A stretch of DNA of 64,000 bases from CAVOGJ01 sp963700865 (GTDB lineage: Bacteria > Planctomycetota > Planctomycetia > Pirellulales > Pirellulaceae): positions 496,001 through 560,000 of the forward strand of contig CAVOZC010000018.1 in assembly GCA_963700865.1 (NCBI GenBank), read 5' to 3'. A program made the position numbers and the translations under genes. Positions 20,371 to 29,676 of this stretch are shown here, in pieces. The notes under the pieces were generated by a model. It was given only the letters and a program-made list of their open reading frames with translations. It had not been told where the DNA came from and did no database searches. Each line of letters starts with the position of its first letter. The stretch's first letter is position 1.

Positions 20371-21639
20371 TCACGGCTCGCCCTTGCCCGGTTCATTGGC
20401 AAGAACGCGTTGCAGCTCGTCGATTTCCATCCGCAGTGAACTGTCGTGCTCAAATTGATTTTGTATTTTCTGGCAAGCGTGGAGCACGGTGCTATGGTCA
20501 CGTTGTCCGAAATGGGCTCCGATTTCCCGGAGCGAGTACCCGGCCTGCTTGGCCAGATACATCGCCAGGGCCCGCGCTTGGACGACGGCCGGTTTGCGGG
20601 AGCTGCCACTGAGTTGCTGTCGAGAGATTTGATAGAAGCGGGCAATGACGGTGCTAATCTGTTTTAAACTGTGTCGCTGGGATGATTCCCAGGTGTCAAC
20701 CATCCGCTTGAATTCCTGGCGGGAAATCGACGTCCCCGGCCTGGGCAAGCCGGCGCCATAAGCCAGACTGCCGTACAGTCGGTTAAGGAGGCTGGGAACG
20801 GTCCCCTGATACCGATCGCAGAACCAGCGAAGAGCCGCATCGCTGAGGGGATGCTCCACCAGGGCACGAGCGAGGATCTCATAGCGAGCGGGGGTCGACG
20901 GTGGTTGGAGTTCGATCGTCAGTCCGGCGGTCAGTCGGCTGGCTAGGGACCGGGCGATCATGTCGAGCGATCCGCCATGCGTCGGCGAGGTTATGAGGAT
21001 GGGGGCTTGGCGGCAGACAAACTCGTCAATCAACAATGCCAGCTCTCGCTGGGCGGCCAGCTTCTTCCGCATATGCTGAATATCGTCGACAACGAGCATG
21101 TCGACCCCCTGCCAGGATTCGCGCCAGCCAGCCACATCGTCCGCACGAATCGCCTCGGCGTGAGAACGACAAAAATCGGCGGCGGAAAAGAATGCCGTCG
21201 AGTGATGGGGATGAAGTTGATGCCACAATCCGATCAGGCAGTGCGCCAGCAATGACTTGCCCGTTCCGGATGTGCCGCAAAGGACGAGTGGGTTGTAGGG
21301 CCACCGTTCCCGGCCGTCGCTCGTGGACTGCATTGAAGCCACGACCGACCGAACCAGATCGTTCTCCTCGCCGCCGATAAACGCCCCCAAACCGCACGCT
21401 GGCGGTGACTTCGCCGACATTTCTGGCACGGCAAGCGGGTGCGAAATTTCGAAGGTGCCGGAAACCAAACCCGCCTCCGTGAGGTCTATCTCCCTGCCTG
21501 CACGATCCCCCCGAGGGGAGCTTCGGAGCAGAGAATGGGAAAGGGCTAAAACGGTGAAAAACCTGGCTTGGGCCAAGTCCCGAATTGTACCGATTTTTAC
21601 GTCGGTTCGCGAGTCGACCAGGGGACCGTCAGGGGCCAT
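20371..21639 (-). CDS. dnaA: Chromosomal replication initiator DnaA, short N-terminus
   Basis: DnaA binds origin boxes and melts DNA. The 422-residue protein has a AAA+ domain with Walker A GTSGTGKS (about residue 125), Walker B MLVVDDIQHM (about 180), and the Arg-bearing SRLTAGLTIEL stretch. Its C-terminal domain IV has the DnaA signature (AKQAGYSLREIG, QRDHSTVLHACQKI). The roughly 80 residues before the AAA+ domain show no recognisable domain I/II, so the protein is shorter than E. coli DnaA (467). The frame is open far upstream, but that part is a shadow of the cysteine desulfurase gene. The ATG at 21639 overlaps that gene's end by 11 bp and is the natural start. Confidence 0.88.
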   Translation of the reverse strand: MAPDGPLVDSRTDVKIGTIRDLAQARFFTVLALSHSLLRSSPRGDRAGREIDLTEAGLVSGTFEISHPLAVPEMSAKSPPACGLGAFIGGEENDLVRSVVASMQSTSDGRERWPYNPLVLCGTSGTGKSLLAHCLIGLWHQLHPHHSTAFFSAADFCRSHAEAIRADDVAGWRESWQGVDMLVVDDIQHMRKKLAAQRELALLIDEFVCRQAPILITSPTHGGSLDMIARSLASRLTAGLTIELQPPSTPARYEILARALVEHPLSDAALRWFCDRYQGTVPSLLNRLYGSLAYGAGLPRPGTSISRQEFKRMVDTWESSQRHSLKQISTVIARFYQISRQQLSGSSRKPAVVQARALAMYLAKQAGYSLREIGAHFGQRDHSTVLHACQKIQNQFEHDSSLRMEIDELQRVLANEPGKGEP

Positions 21640-22798
21640 TTGCCGCTGAAATGCGCCGAAAAATATCGACAATTCGCTCGATTGCCGCCTCAATCTCCTC
21701 CGGCACCGTATGGCGGCTGAGGCTGAACCGAAGTGAACCCTCAATCGTCTCGGCGGGACAACCCATGGCCCGCAGCACGGGGGATGGCTCACTCGAACCG
21801 CTGGTGCAGGCCGAACCGGTCGCGCAGGCCACGCCAGCTCGATCAAGTGCCACCAGCATGGCTTGTCGATCGACGCCGGGAAACGCGACGTTGAGCGTCT
21901 GGGGCAGCCGTGCGGCCGCCGACCCATGGACCACCAGTTTGGGAATCGCTTGGGACAAGCCACTCTGCAGGCGGTCGCGAAGCGAACGCATGTGGGCAAC
22001 GGCCTGATCTGCGGTCTGTTCCCACAATTCCAGTGCCGCTTGCATCCCCACCGCCAGCGCTACCGATTCGGTGCCAGGACGCATGCCCAGTTGCTGCGAG
22101 CCGCCGATCAGCAGGGGATCGACGTCGACATGAGGCTTTAAGAGCAACACGCCGATCCCGCGCGGGCCGTGGAATTTGTGTGCCGTGACGGTGAGCGCGT
22201 CGACGCCCAGCCGGGAAAAATCAACCTGCATCTTGCCGACGGCTTGCGTCGCGTCGCAGTGCGTTACCGCTCCCCCGCACAAGGCCATGGCGCGACTTGT
22301 TCCACCGGTTGCAGCACGCCCGTTTCATGGTTGGCCAGCATCACGCTCACGCCATGGGTCGGCTGGCGAAGAAGTGCTTCGAGTTCGTTCAGCCGTACGA
22401 TCCCTTGCTCGTCAACGCCCAGAACCTGCATATCCCAGCCATTCGTCGGCCAAATGGGCGGCGGTTTCCGTGATGCTGGGATGTTCGATGGCGGAGACGA
22501 TCCACCGCCGCGAGGCGGCCGTCGCTCGATCGTGGCGCAAGCCGCGAAGGGCCATGTTATTGGACTCGGTGCCGCCGCTGGTAAAGAGTACCCGGTCGGC
22601 GTCGAGCGAGTCGACCTTGGCACCCAGGATCTCCGCGATGCGTCGACGAGCCACCTCCAGGGCTCGTCTGGCCCGCCGGCCTTCGGCATGTTGACTCGCA
22701 GGGTTGGCGTACTGTTCGGCGTAGGCGGCCGCCAACGCGGCGGCGACTTCCGGCGCGATGAACGTTGTGGCGTTATTGTCGAGGTAGACCGAGGGCAT
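21629..22798 (-). CDS. Cysteine desulfurase (NifS/IscS family), two frameshifts
   Basis: A PLP enzyme that takes sulfur from cysteine for Fe-S clusters and thiolated tRNA. It begins MPSVYLDNNATT. It has FTSGGTESNNMAL, the PLP-lysine site TAHKFHGPRGIG, and the active-site loop GSACTSGSSEPS with catalytic Cys, as in the IscS/NifS class. Two frame breaks are needed: about 22436 (HLADEW to WDMQVLGVDEQG) and about 22288 (LQPVEQVA to MALCGGAVTHCDA). Outside them the sequence is fully conserved. The 3' end overlaps the dnaA start, an unusual neighbour for this enzyme that may couple their expression. Upstream lies a membrane-anchored protein of unknown function. Confidence 0.88.
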
Positions 22799-22833
22799 GG
22801 ATGGGTCTCAGAGGGATTGTTGGCCGAGCACGG

Positions 22834-23580
22834 TCAAGGTTGGCCCGTGTGGCCGGCGGAGGTCAGCGCCCGCTCCGAGACCTGCTTGGCCGCCAGGGCC
22901 TCAGCGGATTGCGGTTGCATGGCGAGCGCCAACTCAAAGGCGATCAGTGCCAGACCATGAGACCCCAGTGCCTGTTGCGACTTGCCGATCTGCAGGGCTT
23001 GCTCGGCCACGTAGCGGGTCGCCTCAGCCGGCAGTCCATCGGTGGTCTCGGCGGCTTCGGCCATGGCAAAAAGCTCGGGGAGAATCACGTACAGGCGAGC
23101 CTTGGCAACGGTCGCCACCAGTGCCCAAAATTCAGCGGACGATTCCGGATGGTCAGAGGTCCATTGTTCCCAGACGAATCCTCGCTCCGCATTCTTCATA
23201 TCGAGGTAGTCGCAAAGGAGCTTGGCGTCGCCAAAGTAGATCTCTCGAGGATAGGCAGCCGACGTCACAACGTCCCACTCAACGGCCGGGTCCCGCACCA
23301 GCAGACTGTTGATGTCGCCGGCAATTTTTTTTTCGAGCGCCGTCGAGATGTCTTCACGCACGACCGGACCGATCTGGAGCCGCAGGAAGGGAATCTGGTA
23401 GAAGTGATAGCGTCGCCTGTGGAAGGCCTCTGGGCTGAACTCCTCCCCCTCCACGCGACCGAAGATCAGCACAAAACAGGCGGCGACGATCAGCCCCAAA
23501 ATCGCGTAGATGAAATACGAGAGCGGAATTCCCCGGGCGGATTTGGAGGCGATCTTGGAGGCGGTGGCGGACGGGCTCAT
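22834..23580 (-). CDS. Membrane-anchored protein of unknown function
   Basis: About 248 residues. After about 20 polar residues there is one hydrophobic segment (FIYAILGLIVAACFVLIF), then a soluble part. It has no motif I can name. The last 70 residues are Ala/Gln-rich helices (EALAAKQVSERA) that could be TPR-like. The ATG at 23580 is chosen because it places the membrane segment near the N-terminus; the frame is open to 23709. It lies upstream of the cysteine desulfurase-dnaA pair in the same direction with a 35-bp gap, so probably the same transcript. Confidence 0.55.
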   Translation of the reverse strand: MSPSATASKIASKSARGIPLSYFIYAILGLIVAACFVLIFGRVEGEEFSPEAFHRRRYHFYQIPFLRLQIGPVVREDISTALEKKIAGDINSLLVRDPAVEWDVVTSAAYPREIYFGDAKLLCDYLDMKNAERGFVWEQWTSDHPESSAEFWALVATVAKARLYVILPELFAMAEAAETTDGLPAEATRYVAEQALQIGKSQQALGSHGLALIAFELALAMQPQSAEALAAKQVSERALTSAGHTGQP

Positions 23581-23788
23581 GCCTTCTATTGTGCGTGCCG
23601 GACCGGCTTTGGCAACATTCCGCGAGTTTCTTCGGTCGGCCACCACCTTTTTTGGCGAGGATGGTGACAGTCGTCTTGGCGCCGAGTGCCCATTTCGGCG
23701 AAAAAACAATCGTAGCTGTCGCCATCAGGATCCGGTCCCGAGCGACTCCCGCGGAAAACCCGAACGAATGTGACCACTGGCGCTCGGC

Positions 23789-24955
23789 ATGCGTGACCAT
23801 CTCCGCCGCTCGACAAGTCCGCTGGGGAGCGTGGCGACAAGGTACCAACATCCCCTCGCCCGGGCGAAACCAAAGCGAAATCGCTTAATTTTCCTGGAGG
23901 CGGGGCCGATAGAGCCCTTCCAGGACACCGCGCCGGGGCAATTCGAGCGAGATTCGAAATTGTCCACGTTGGAGGCCGTCCTGTTCCTCGCCAAGGAACC
24001 GATTCATCCGCGTAAACTAAGTCAGCTGGCTAACTTGGCGGATGGAACGGAAGCCCTTACACTTGTGAGCCGTCTGAACCGTTTGTACGATCAGGCCGCT
24101 CGTGCATTTCGGGTCGAGGAAGTGGCCGGTGGAATGCAATTGCGGACTCGCAGGCAATTCGGAAACTGGCTCCGCAGATTGCAGCATGTTCCGCGAGAAA
24201 TCCGATTATCGCCGCCGGCCATGGAGACGTTGGCCGTCGTGGCCTACCGTCAACCGGTCGTTCGGGCCGATATCGAACAAGTGCGGGGGGTAAGTTGCGG
24301 CGAGATCCTGCGTCAACTGATGGAGCGTGATCTCGTCCGCGTGTGCGGGCGGAGCGACGAGCTAGGTCGCCCCTACTTTTACGGGACGACCAATCGCTTT
24401 CTGCAAATCTTTGGCTTAGGGAATTTGGAAGAACTTCCACGCGCCGAACAGTTCCGTCGGTCCTTGGAAGATAACGGGCAAATGGTTACTCAACAGAACG
24501 GCGATGGAGACGTAGACGTGACGGTTGCAACGGACAACGAACGGTTGATAACTGACGAAGTAACGCGAGCAGCGATGGTCGTCGCCATGCAGGAACGCAG
24601 CGAGGACGAAGAGTGGGATGATGAGGACGAAGAGTGGGTAGATGACGATGAGGACCTCGAAGACGACGACGATCTCGAGGAGGATGAAGAATGGGAAGAT
24701 GAAGACGACGATGACGAGGAAGAGCTCGACGACGATGAGGAGTGGGAGGACGAAGACGCGGAAGAATTTGAGTACGACGCGGAAGATGATGACGACGAGG
24801 AGGACGAGGAAGACGAGGAGCTCGACGACGATGAGGAGTGGGAAGAAGTCGATGACGACGAGCTAGGGGAAGATGAGGAGTGGGACGACGAGGACGATGA
24901 GGATGAGGAAGACGAGGACTGGGAAGACGACGACGAGGATTGGGAAGAAGACTGA
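23789..24955 (+). CDS. scpB: Segregation and condensation protein B with acidic tail
   Basis: ScpB is the winged-helix partner of ScpA in the SMC condensin complex. Residues about 57-215 hold the family core: LEAVLFLAKEPIHPRKL, SPPAMETLAVVAYRQPV, and RPYFYGTTNRFLQIFGL. Residues 271-388 are a low-complexity tail, about 97 of 118 residues Asp or Glu, with eight Trp in a loose EEW/EDW repeat and no basic residue. Typical ScpB proteins are about 190-230 residues, so half of this protein is extra. The DNA of the tail is a run of imperfect GAY/GAR repeats. The start is uncertain because about 55 residues precede the core. scpA is about 6 kb away, not adjacent. The gene converges on hemA. Confidence 0.85.
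   Translation: MRDHLRRSTSPLGSVATRYQHPLARAKPKRNRLIFLEAGPIEPFQDTAPGQFERDSKLSTLEAVLFLAKEPIHPRKLSQLANLADGTEALTLVSRLNRLYDQAARAFRVEEVAGGMQLRTRRQFGNWLRRLQHVPREIRLSPPAMETLAVVAYRQPVVRADIEQVRGVSCGEILRQLMERDLVRVCGRSDELGRPYFYGTTNRFLQIFGLGNLEELPRAEQFRRSLEDNGQMVTQQNGDGDVDVTVATDNERLITDEVTRAAMVVAMQERSEDEEWDDEDEEWVDDDEDLEDDDDLEEDEEWEDEDDDDEEELDDDEEWEDEDAEEFEYDAEDDDDEEDEEDEELDDDEEWEEVDDDELGEDEEWDDEDDEDEEDEDWEDDDEDWEED
24599..24952 (+). repeat. Degenerate GAY/GAR repeat encoding Asp/Glu/Trp tail
   Basis: Imperfect short repeats (GACGATGAGGAGTGGGA-like units recur at about 24731 and 24826) form a 350-bp purine-rich coding-strand tract that encodes the acidic ScpB tail. Such tracts are prone to expansion and contraction. 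Confidence 0.75.
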
Positions 24956-24968
24956 GTCGCAAGGAAGG

Positions 24969-26246
24969 CTACTCCATCAGCCGAAAAAGTCGTCGCAGCG
25001 CCTCCAACAAGTGGGCATGTTCGCGGTGGCCTGACTGTTCACGCAGCGACTCGAGTGGCGGATGGAGGATTTTATTGACGAGTCGTTGAAATGATTGTTC
25101 GATTTCAGCACGGGAGCGGCTGTCCAGGCGATCCAGCTTGCGAAACAGCCGTTCTAATTCTGCTTGGCTGATCGCCTCGGCCGATTCCTTGAGTTGACGT
25201 ATCGTCGGCGCCGTCGTCTGATGAGCCGTCCGCGACATGAAGCGGAGCGCCTCTTCTTCCACGATTTGCCGGGCCTTGGGCAACTCTTTCTCCCGCGCCT
25301 TGCGATTCCATTCGCAGGCTTGTTTCAAATCATCGATCGAATAAAGGTAAACGCCCAGGCAATCGCCAATCCGCGGATCAAAATCGCGGGGGACCGCCAA
25401 ATCCACGACAAACAGCGGTCGCTGAAAACGGCGATGCTCGATGGCCTGAAACCGATCCAGGCTCACGATGGGCTCCTGGCTGCCGGTCGTGCTGACGACC
25501 AGAATCTGCTTGCACCAGCAATTCGTCAAGTTCTTCCCAGGCGTGGGTTCTGCCACCGCACAGTTTCGCCAGTTCCAGTCCCCTGTCGAAATGCCGATTG
25601 ACGATGTTGATCTGTTCGGCCCCTTCCGCCACGAGGTAGCGAATCGATTCCTGGCTCATTTCTCCCTGCGCCGACAACCAGGATCGATTTGTCGTCGAAA
25701 CGCTCGAAAATCTGTCGCGCGAACTCGCCAATCGCCACACTCGGAATGCTCACCCTGCGGGCATGGATCGTCGTTTCCGTGGCAACTCGCTTGGCCACGG
25801 CGATGGCCGATTGGAATGCCGCATGAGTCCACTGGCCAGTGATATTTTCCTGCGCAGCCACCAGGTAAGCCTGTTTGACCTGAGAAAGTATCTGGGCTTC
25901 TCCCAGGACCATACTGTCGAGACTCGCTGCAACGGTGAACAAATGTCGCACTGCGTCCGAACCGGTATGGCGGAACATCTTGGCGGCCATATCGGCTTGT
26001 TGAATCCCCTTTTCGCGGGCGATGAACTCCGCGATCTCCTCCCGCGACGGGAGGGTCGAGAAGGTGTCGGCCGCCGTATAGATCTCGGTGCGATTGCAAG
26101 TCGATAGCAAGACCGCCTCGACCGACGGAAACGCATCGCGGAACTGCCCCAGTATCCCCGGCAACTGTTGCTCCCCCACAGCGAGCAACTCGCGCAATTC
26201 CACCGCGGCATTCCTGATGACTGCAGCCCACAATCTGGAGATTCAT
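24969..26246 (-). CDS. hemA: Glutamyl-tRNA reductase, three frameshifts
   Basis: Catalyses NADPH-dependent reduction of glutamyl-tRNA to glutamate-1-semialdehyde, the first step of C5 tetrapyrrole synthesis. Visible features are an N-terminus MNLQIVGCSH, the catalytic Cys motif LLSTCNRTEIYTA, LGEAQILSQVKQAY, the NADPH-binding ILVVGAGEM, VSTTGSQEPI and a C-terminal dimerisation helix region. The frame must change at about 26218 (after GCSH), about 25674 (one extra G in GGG before EMSQESIRYL) and about 25506 (before VVSTTGSQ). Each is a single-base event. The ATG start overlaps the stop of the hemX-like gene (ATGA), so the two are coupled, as in Bacillus hemAX but in reverse order. Confidence 0.9.
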
Positions 26247-27172
26247 GATGCCCGCCTCTCGACAAGCCGATTCGGCTCTCGGGACGTTGTGGCTGCTGGC
26301 CGCCCTTCCCCTGGGTCATCCGCTCGGGAGGTCGACGGAGGAGTCGCGTGTCTGGTTGTGAGGACGATGGCCAGCGTCAACGCGAGAATGACGAAATTGG
26401 CGAGCGTCAGGTAGGCGACCTTGCGGCCCGTGCGGGCTGGTCGGTAGACGCGGCTAAAGATCGACACGCCAATTAACCACAGAATCAACGCCAAGGACAC
26501 CGGTACCGCTCGATCCTGCAGGTCCAAGGCGCCCCGGAGTCCATGGACCACGATGTTCATCACAAAGCCAGCCAGGATGCCGATCACCAGCAGGAAGGTC
26601 GACCAGGTCAGCACGAACTGGTTGGCGTGCCCCAACCACTCGAGCGACGGCAATCGCAGTCGGCCCCAGTTAGGCGACTTGCTCTTCAACCGCCTGGATT
26701 GGAGCAGGTACATGAAGCCGCTGGCCAAGCCAAAAAAGGCCAATACCGTGCCCCCTAAGAGCCCCATCCCATGGAGCATGCCCCACGCCTTGGCCGCCTG
26801 CTCCGTACGGAAAACATCGTCCCGCGGGAAGGCCCGGGCGACCAGAATCAGAGCCAGCACCGCCGGCAGCAGGAACAGTCCCAGGTCGGGCCCGGGGCGC
26901 AAGACCGAGAGCAGCAGGTATCCCAGTGCGACGGCCCAGGATGCCAACAAACACCAGTCATACCAGTTGGCGAGAGGAATCCCGCGGGCCTGAATCGACT
27001 CCTGGGCTCGCAGGCATAGGTAGGCGGTGTGGGCGACAAGCCCGGCGAATGTCCACAGGCGGCTCCAGCCAGACCACAGACGTAACTTGGCGAGCGACGT
27101 CGCAAGATCCAACAGCAACGCGACAAGATAGCTCGCGAAAAAACAAAGCAGGGATATCTTCGAAATGTCCAA
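26243..27172 (-). CDS. CcsA/HemX-like cytochrome c assembly membrane protein
   Basis: A 309-residue protein with about eight hydrophobic segments and the CcsA/HemX-type core WGMLHGMGLLGGTVLAF. This family includes heme-handling proteins of system II cytochrome c maturation, and HemX, which lowers HemA levels in Bacillus. Overlap with hemA by ATGA makes a HemX-like regulatory role plausible. A CcsA role in cytochrome c assembly is the alternative. The start codon is TTG at 27172, the first that precedes the first membrane segment. The C-terminus is a polar, Arg/Thr-rich tail. Confidence 0.75.
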   Translation of the reverse strand: MDISKISLLCFFASYLVALLLDLATSLAKLRLWSGWSRLWTFAGLVAHTAYLCLRAQESIQARGIPLANWYDWCLLASWAVALGYLLLSVLRPGPDLGLFLLPAVLALILVARAFPRDDVFRTEQAAKAWGMLHGMGLLGGTVLAFFGLASGFMYLLQSRRLKSKSPNWGRLRLPSLEWLGHANQFVLTWSTFLLVIGILAGFVMNIVVHGLRGALDLQDRAVPVSLALILWLIGVSIFSRVYRPARTGRKVAYLTLANFVILALTLAIVLTTRHATPPSTSRADDPGEGRPAATTSREPNRLVERRAS

Positions 27173-27202
27173 AAAAACCTCGCTCCCCGTCGTCCGCTGC
27201 CA

Positions 27203-27716
27203 CTAGCGGATCTCGATCGGGGGTACAGCCAGCCCGACGGTGAAAGCCACCAGAACCAATGCCAGTGCGAGCAGTCCCAGCACCCGCCAGCGGGTTCGTA
27301 GCGGATCGCTCAAGCCGATCATCGCAAGTACCGTGCCCAGGAGCATCCCCGCCTGGGAGATCACGAGGATCGGACGGTAGGCGGTTGCTTGCGGCGTCAG
27401 CCATCCTAGACGAGGCAGCCAGCATGCCTGCCAGCGAGACCCCGGCGGTCACCGTTGCCGCCAGGCTCCATCCGTTGCTGGCTCCCCGATCCACTTCATT
27501 TGCTCGACCGGCTGGCCGTCTTCCCCAGCTGACTGCGGCGGCCCAGAACACCAGGAAAGCCACGGAGCAAGCGAAAACGATCCCCCCCTTCACCATGCTC
27601 CGATTGAAGAGAAATGCGCCGATGGCCAGGTAAACGCCCCAGCCCAGGAGAGCCACAAACAGGATGGCCATTAGCCGCCATGCGAAAACTTCGGACGGAG
27701 CGCGGTTTTCGCTCAT
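27203..27716 (-). CDS. Small multipass membrane protein, one frameshift
   Basis: A protein of about 170 residues with four or five hydrophobic segments: one near residue 20 (LFVALLGWGVYLAIGAFLF), one near 50 (IVFACSVAFLVFWAAAV), and, after a frame break, ILVISQAGMLLGTVLAMIGL and VLGLLALALVLVAF, ending at 27203 (VPPIEIR). The literal frame loses hydrophobicity after about 27423 and runs into the next gene. A one-base change in the GGCAGGCA stretch gives the continuous membrane protein. I do not recognise the family. It sits 30 bp upstream of the hemX-like gene and may belong to the same heme operon. Confidence 0.55.
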
Positions 27717-27744
27717 GGGGACCCCTGGAGAACCTCTCTGCCGT

Positions 27745-28020
27745 TTAACCGAGTTTTCTCAGCACGGAAAACTCGTCGAGGGTCACGGTGGTCAGCTCGC
27801 CGTCATCTCGCTTCAGGACGATCACGTCGCTGAAGGCCTTGTCGTCCGAGTTGCGATCGTAGTGCAGCCCGTGCCGACGTCGTTCGCAATTCACGACCTC
27901 GCCCACGGTCGTCGTCTCCCACTCGCGAAAGCCAACTTTCACCTGATGTTTCAATTCAACGCGGTCTCGCGGCTGTAGCGACTCAAATACCTGCAGCGTA
28001 TTGGCGTAGGGGGTCGACAC
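27745..28020 (-). CDS. Small conserved-looking protein of unknown function
   Basis: 91 residues, soluble, basic and acidic mix (RDRVELKHQVKVGF, RRRHGLHYDRNSDDK, FSDVIVLKRDDGELTT). No known motif. The start is taken as GTG at 28020 because a strong ribosome-binding site, GGAAGGAG, lies five bases upstream; the longer reading from 28035 would place that site inside the gene. It lies between ilvC (30-bp gap) and the membrane protein gene, probably cotranscribed. Confidence 0.65.
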   Translation of the reverse strand: MSTPYANTLQVFESLQPRDRVELKHQVKVGFREWETTTVGEVVNCERRRHGLHYDRNSDDKAFSDVIVLKRDDGELTTVTLDEFSVLRKLG

Positions 28021-28050
28021 GTTTTCTCCTTCCACGAAGCTCGCACAAGT

Positions 28051-29049
28051 CTATTTGTCGTCGATCCACGACATCAGTGCGCGGAGCTTCCGACCGACCT
28101 GTTCGACGGGGTGGTTCCGATCGCGCTCCCGCATTGCCTGGAAGTTCTTGCCGCCGGACCGATGTTCCTCGATCCATTTGCGGGCGAAGTCGCCAGCCTG
28201 GATTTCAGCCAGTATCTTCTTCATCTCGGCTTTGGTCCGATCGTCAATGATTCGGGGCCCCGACACGTAGTCACCGTACTCGGCCGTGTTCGAGATGCTG
28301 TAGCGCATGTAACTGAGCCCGCCTTGATAGATCAGATCGACGATCAACTTCAGTTCGTGCATGCACTCGAAAAATGCCATTTCTGGTTGATAACCGGCCT
28401 CCACAAGCGTTTCAAAAGCGGCCTTGACCAGCTCGCTGAGGCCGCCGCACAAGACGACTTGTTCCCCAAACAGGTCGGTCTCTGTCTCCTCCGCGATCGT
28501 CGTCCGAATCACGCCTCCACGCGTCCCACCGATCCCCTTGGCATAAGCCAGCCCCAGCTGAAACGTCTCGTCACGGGCACCTTCCCCGGTCGCGATCAGG
28601 CAGGGTACGCCGCCGCCATGCTCGAATTCACTACGCACGAGGTGGCCGGGTCCTTTGGGGGCGACCAGTAACGAGTCGACTCCCGGCGGCGGCTGAACAT
28701 AGCCAAAATGCAGATTGAAGCCGTGCGAGCACATGAGGATGTTTCCGGGGCTGAGCTGGTCTCGGATCTGAGCCGCAAACACCTCCCCCTGGACCTCATC
28801 CGGCAGCAGCAAGTTAATCAGATCGGCGTGCCGCGTCGCTTCGTCGGCCGCTACAGGTTCGAATCCGTGGCTGACGGCCAAGTCATAATTTGGGCTCCCT
28901 GCGCGTTGCCCAACGATCACGTGGCAGCCACTGTCGCGCAGGTTTTGGGCGTGGGCATGACCTTGCGAGCCGTATCCGATGATGGCAATTGTCTTGCCTT
29001 TCAGCAGGTTGAGATCGGCGTCTTGTTCGTAGTAGATCGTGGCGCTCAA
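28051..29049 (-). CDS. ilvC: Ketol-acid reductoisomerase
   Basis: Second enzyme of branched-chain amino acid synthesis; it converts acetolactate to dihydroxy-isovalerate with NADPH and Mg2+. At 332 residues it is the short class I form. Visible are the Rossmann motif GYGSQGHAHAQNLRDSG, the knotted C-terminal domain with metal ligands in AEETETDLFGEQ and FFECMHELKLIVDL, and the substrate loop SISNTAEYGDY. The start codon is TTG at 29049, the position where family members begin (SATIYYEQDADL). It follows ilvN by 75 bp; no ilvB is in the window. Confidence 0.95.
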   Translation of the reverse strand: MSATIYYEQDADLNLLKGKTIAIIGYGSQGHAHAQNLRDSGCHVIVGQRAGSPNYDLAVSHGFEPVAADEATRHADLINLLLPDEVQGEVFAAQIRDQLSPGNILMCSHGFNLHFGYVQPPPGVDSLLVAPKGPGHLVRSEFEHGGGVPCLIATGEGARDETFQLGLAYAKGIGGTRGGVIRTTIAEETETDLFGEQVVLCGGLSELVKAAFETLVEAGYQPEMAFFECMHELKLIVDLIYQGGLSYMRYSISNTAEYGDYVSGPRIIDDRTKAEMKKILAEIQAGDFARKWIEEHRSGGKNFQAMRERDRNHPVEQVGRKLRALMSWIDDK

Positions 29050-29124
29050 GGCGTAAGTCCCTTTCTATCTGCTTGGTGGGGTGACACGTTCGACTCCACC
29101 AGCGGGCGGAACGTGGATCATGGA

Positions 29125-29676
29125 CTAGCCGCCGGTCTCGACCGGCTGCCGAGCCACCGCATTCCGCGTGGGCGTGATTGTTTCGGCGGCATCCGGGTTG
29201 TCGCTGCGTACCATCGCGATGCGGCCGGTGCGCACCAGCTCCGTGATGCCGTAGGGACGCATGCGGTCCACGAAGGCCTGGATTTTGTTTTCGCGGCCAG
29301 AGATTTCGATCATCATCTGGTCCTGTCCCACATCGACAATTCGGCCTCGAAAGATGTCCACCAGCTCGCGGATTTCCGAGCGCGTTTGCCCCGGCTTGCT
29401 GCGGACTTTTAACAACATTAGGTCGCGTTCGACGTAGTCGCGCGAGCTGATGTCATCAACACGAACGACGGTCACGATTTTTTGCAGCTGCTTGCGAACT
29501 TGTTCCAATACCCGATCATCTCCCACCACGACAAACGTCATACGTGACAGGTGGGGATCCTCCGTCTCGCCGACCGCCAGGGAATCGATGTTGTAGCCGC
29601 GGGACGCGAGCATGCCCGACACATGCGCCAGCACGCCGGGGACATTCTGGACGACGGCGGAAAGAACGTGGCGCAT
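29125..29676 (-). CDS. ilvN: Acetolactate synthase small (regulatory) subunit
   Basis: The ACT-domain subunit that gives acetolactate synthase its valine feedback control. The 183-residue protein begins MRHVLSAVVQNVPGVLAHVSG, the family start; the frame is open to 29730 but that part is unlike the family. The N-terminal ACT domain (about 1-75) has RGYNIDSLAVGETED, and the C-terminal domain has ISGRENKIQAFVDRMRPYGI. It is upstream of ilvC, but the catalytic subunit gene ilvB is not adjacent, unlike the common ilvBNC order. Confidence 0.93.
   Translation of the reverse strand: MRHVLSAVVQNVPGVLAHVSGMLASRGYNIDSLAVGETEDPHLSRMTFVVVGDDRVLEQVRKQLQKIVTVVRVDDISSRDYVERDLMLLKVRSKPGQTRSEIRELVDIFRGRIVDVGQDQMMIEISGRENKIQAFVDRMRPYGITELVRTGRIAMVRSDNPDAAETITPTRNAVARQPVETGG

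Noticed and set aside
21640..21999. 120-residue N-terminal extension of DnaA
   Set aside because: It lies inside the cysteine desulfurase gene and has no DnaA domain I features.
24486..24962. Arg/Pro/His-rich open frame antisense to scpB
   Set aside because: Complement of the GAY/GAR tract that encodes the acidic tail; no independent evidence.
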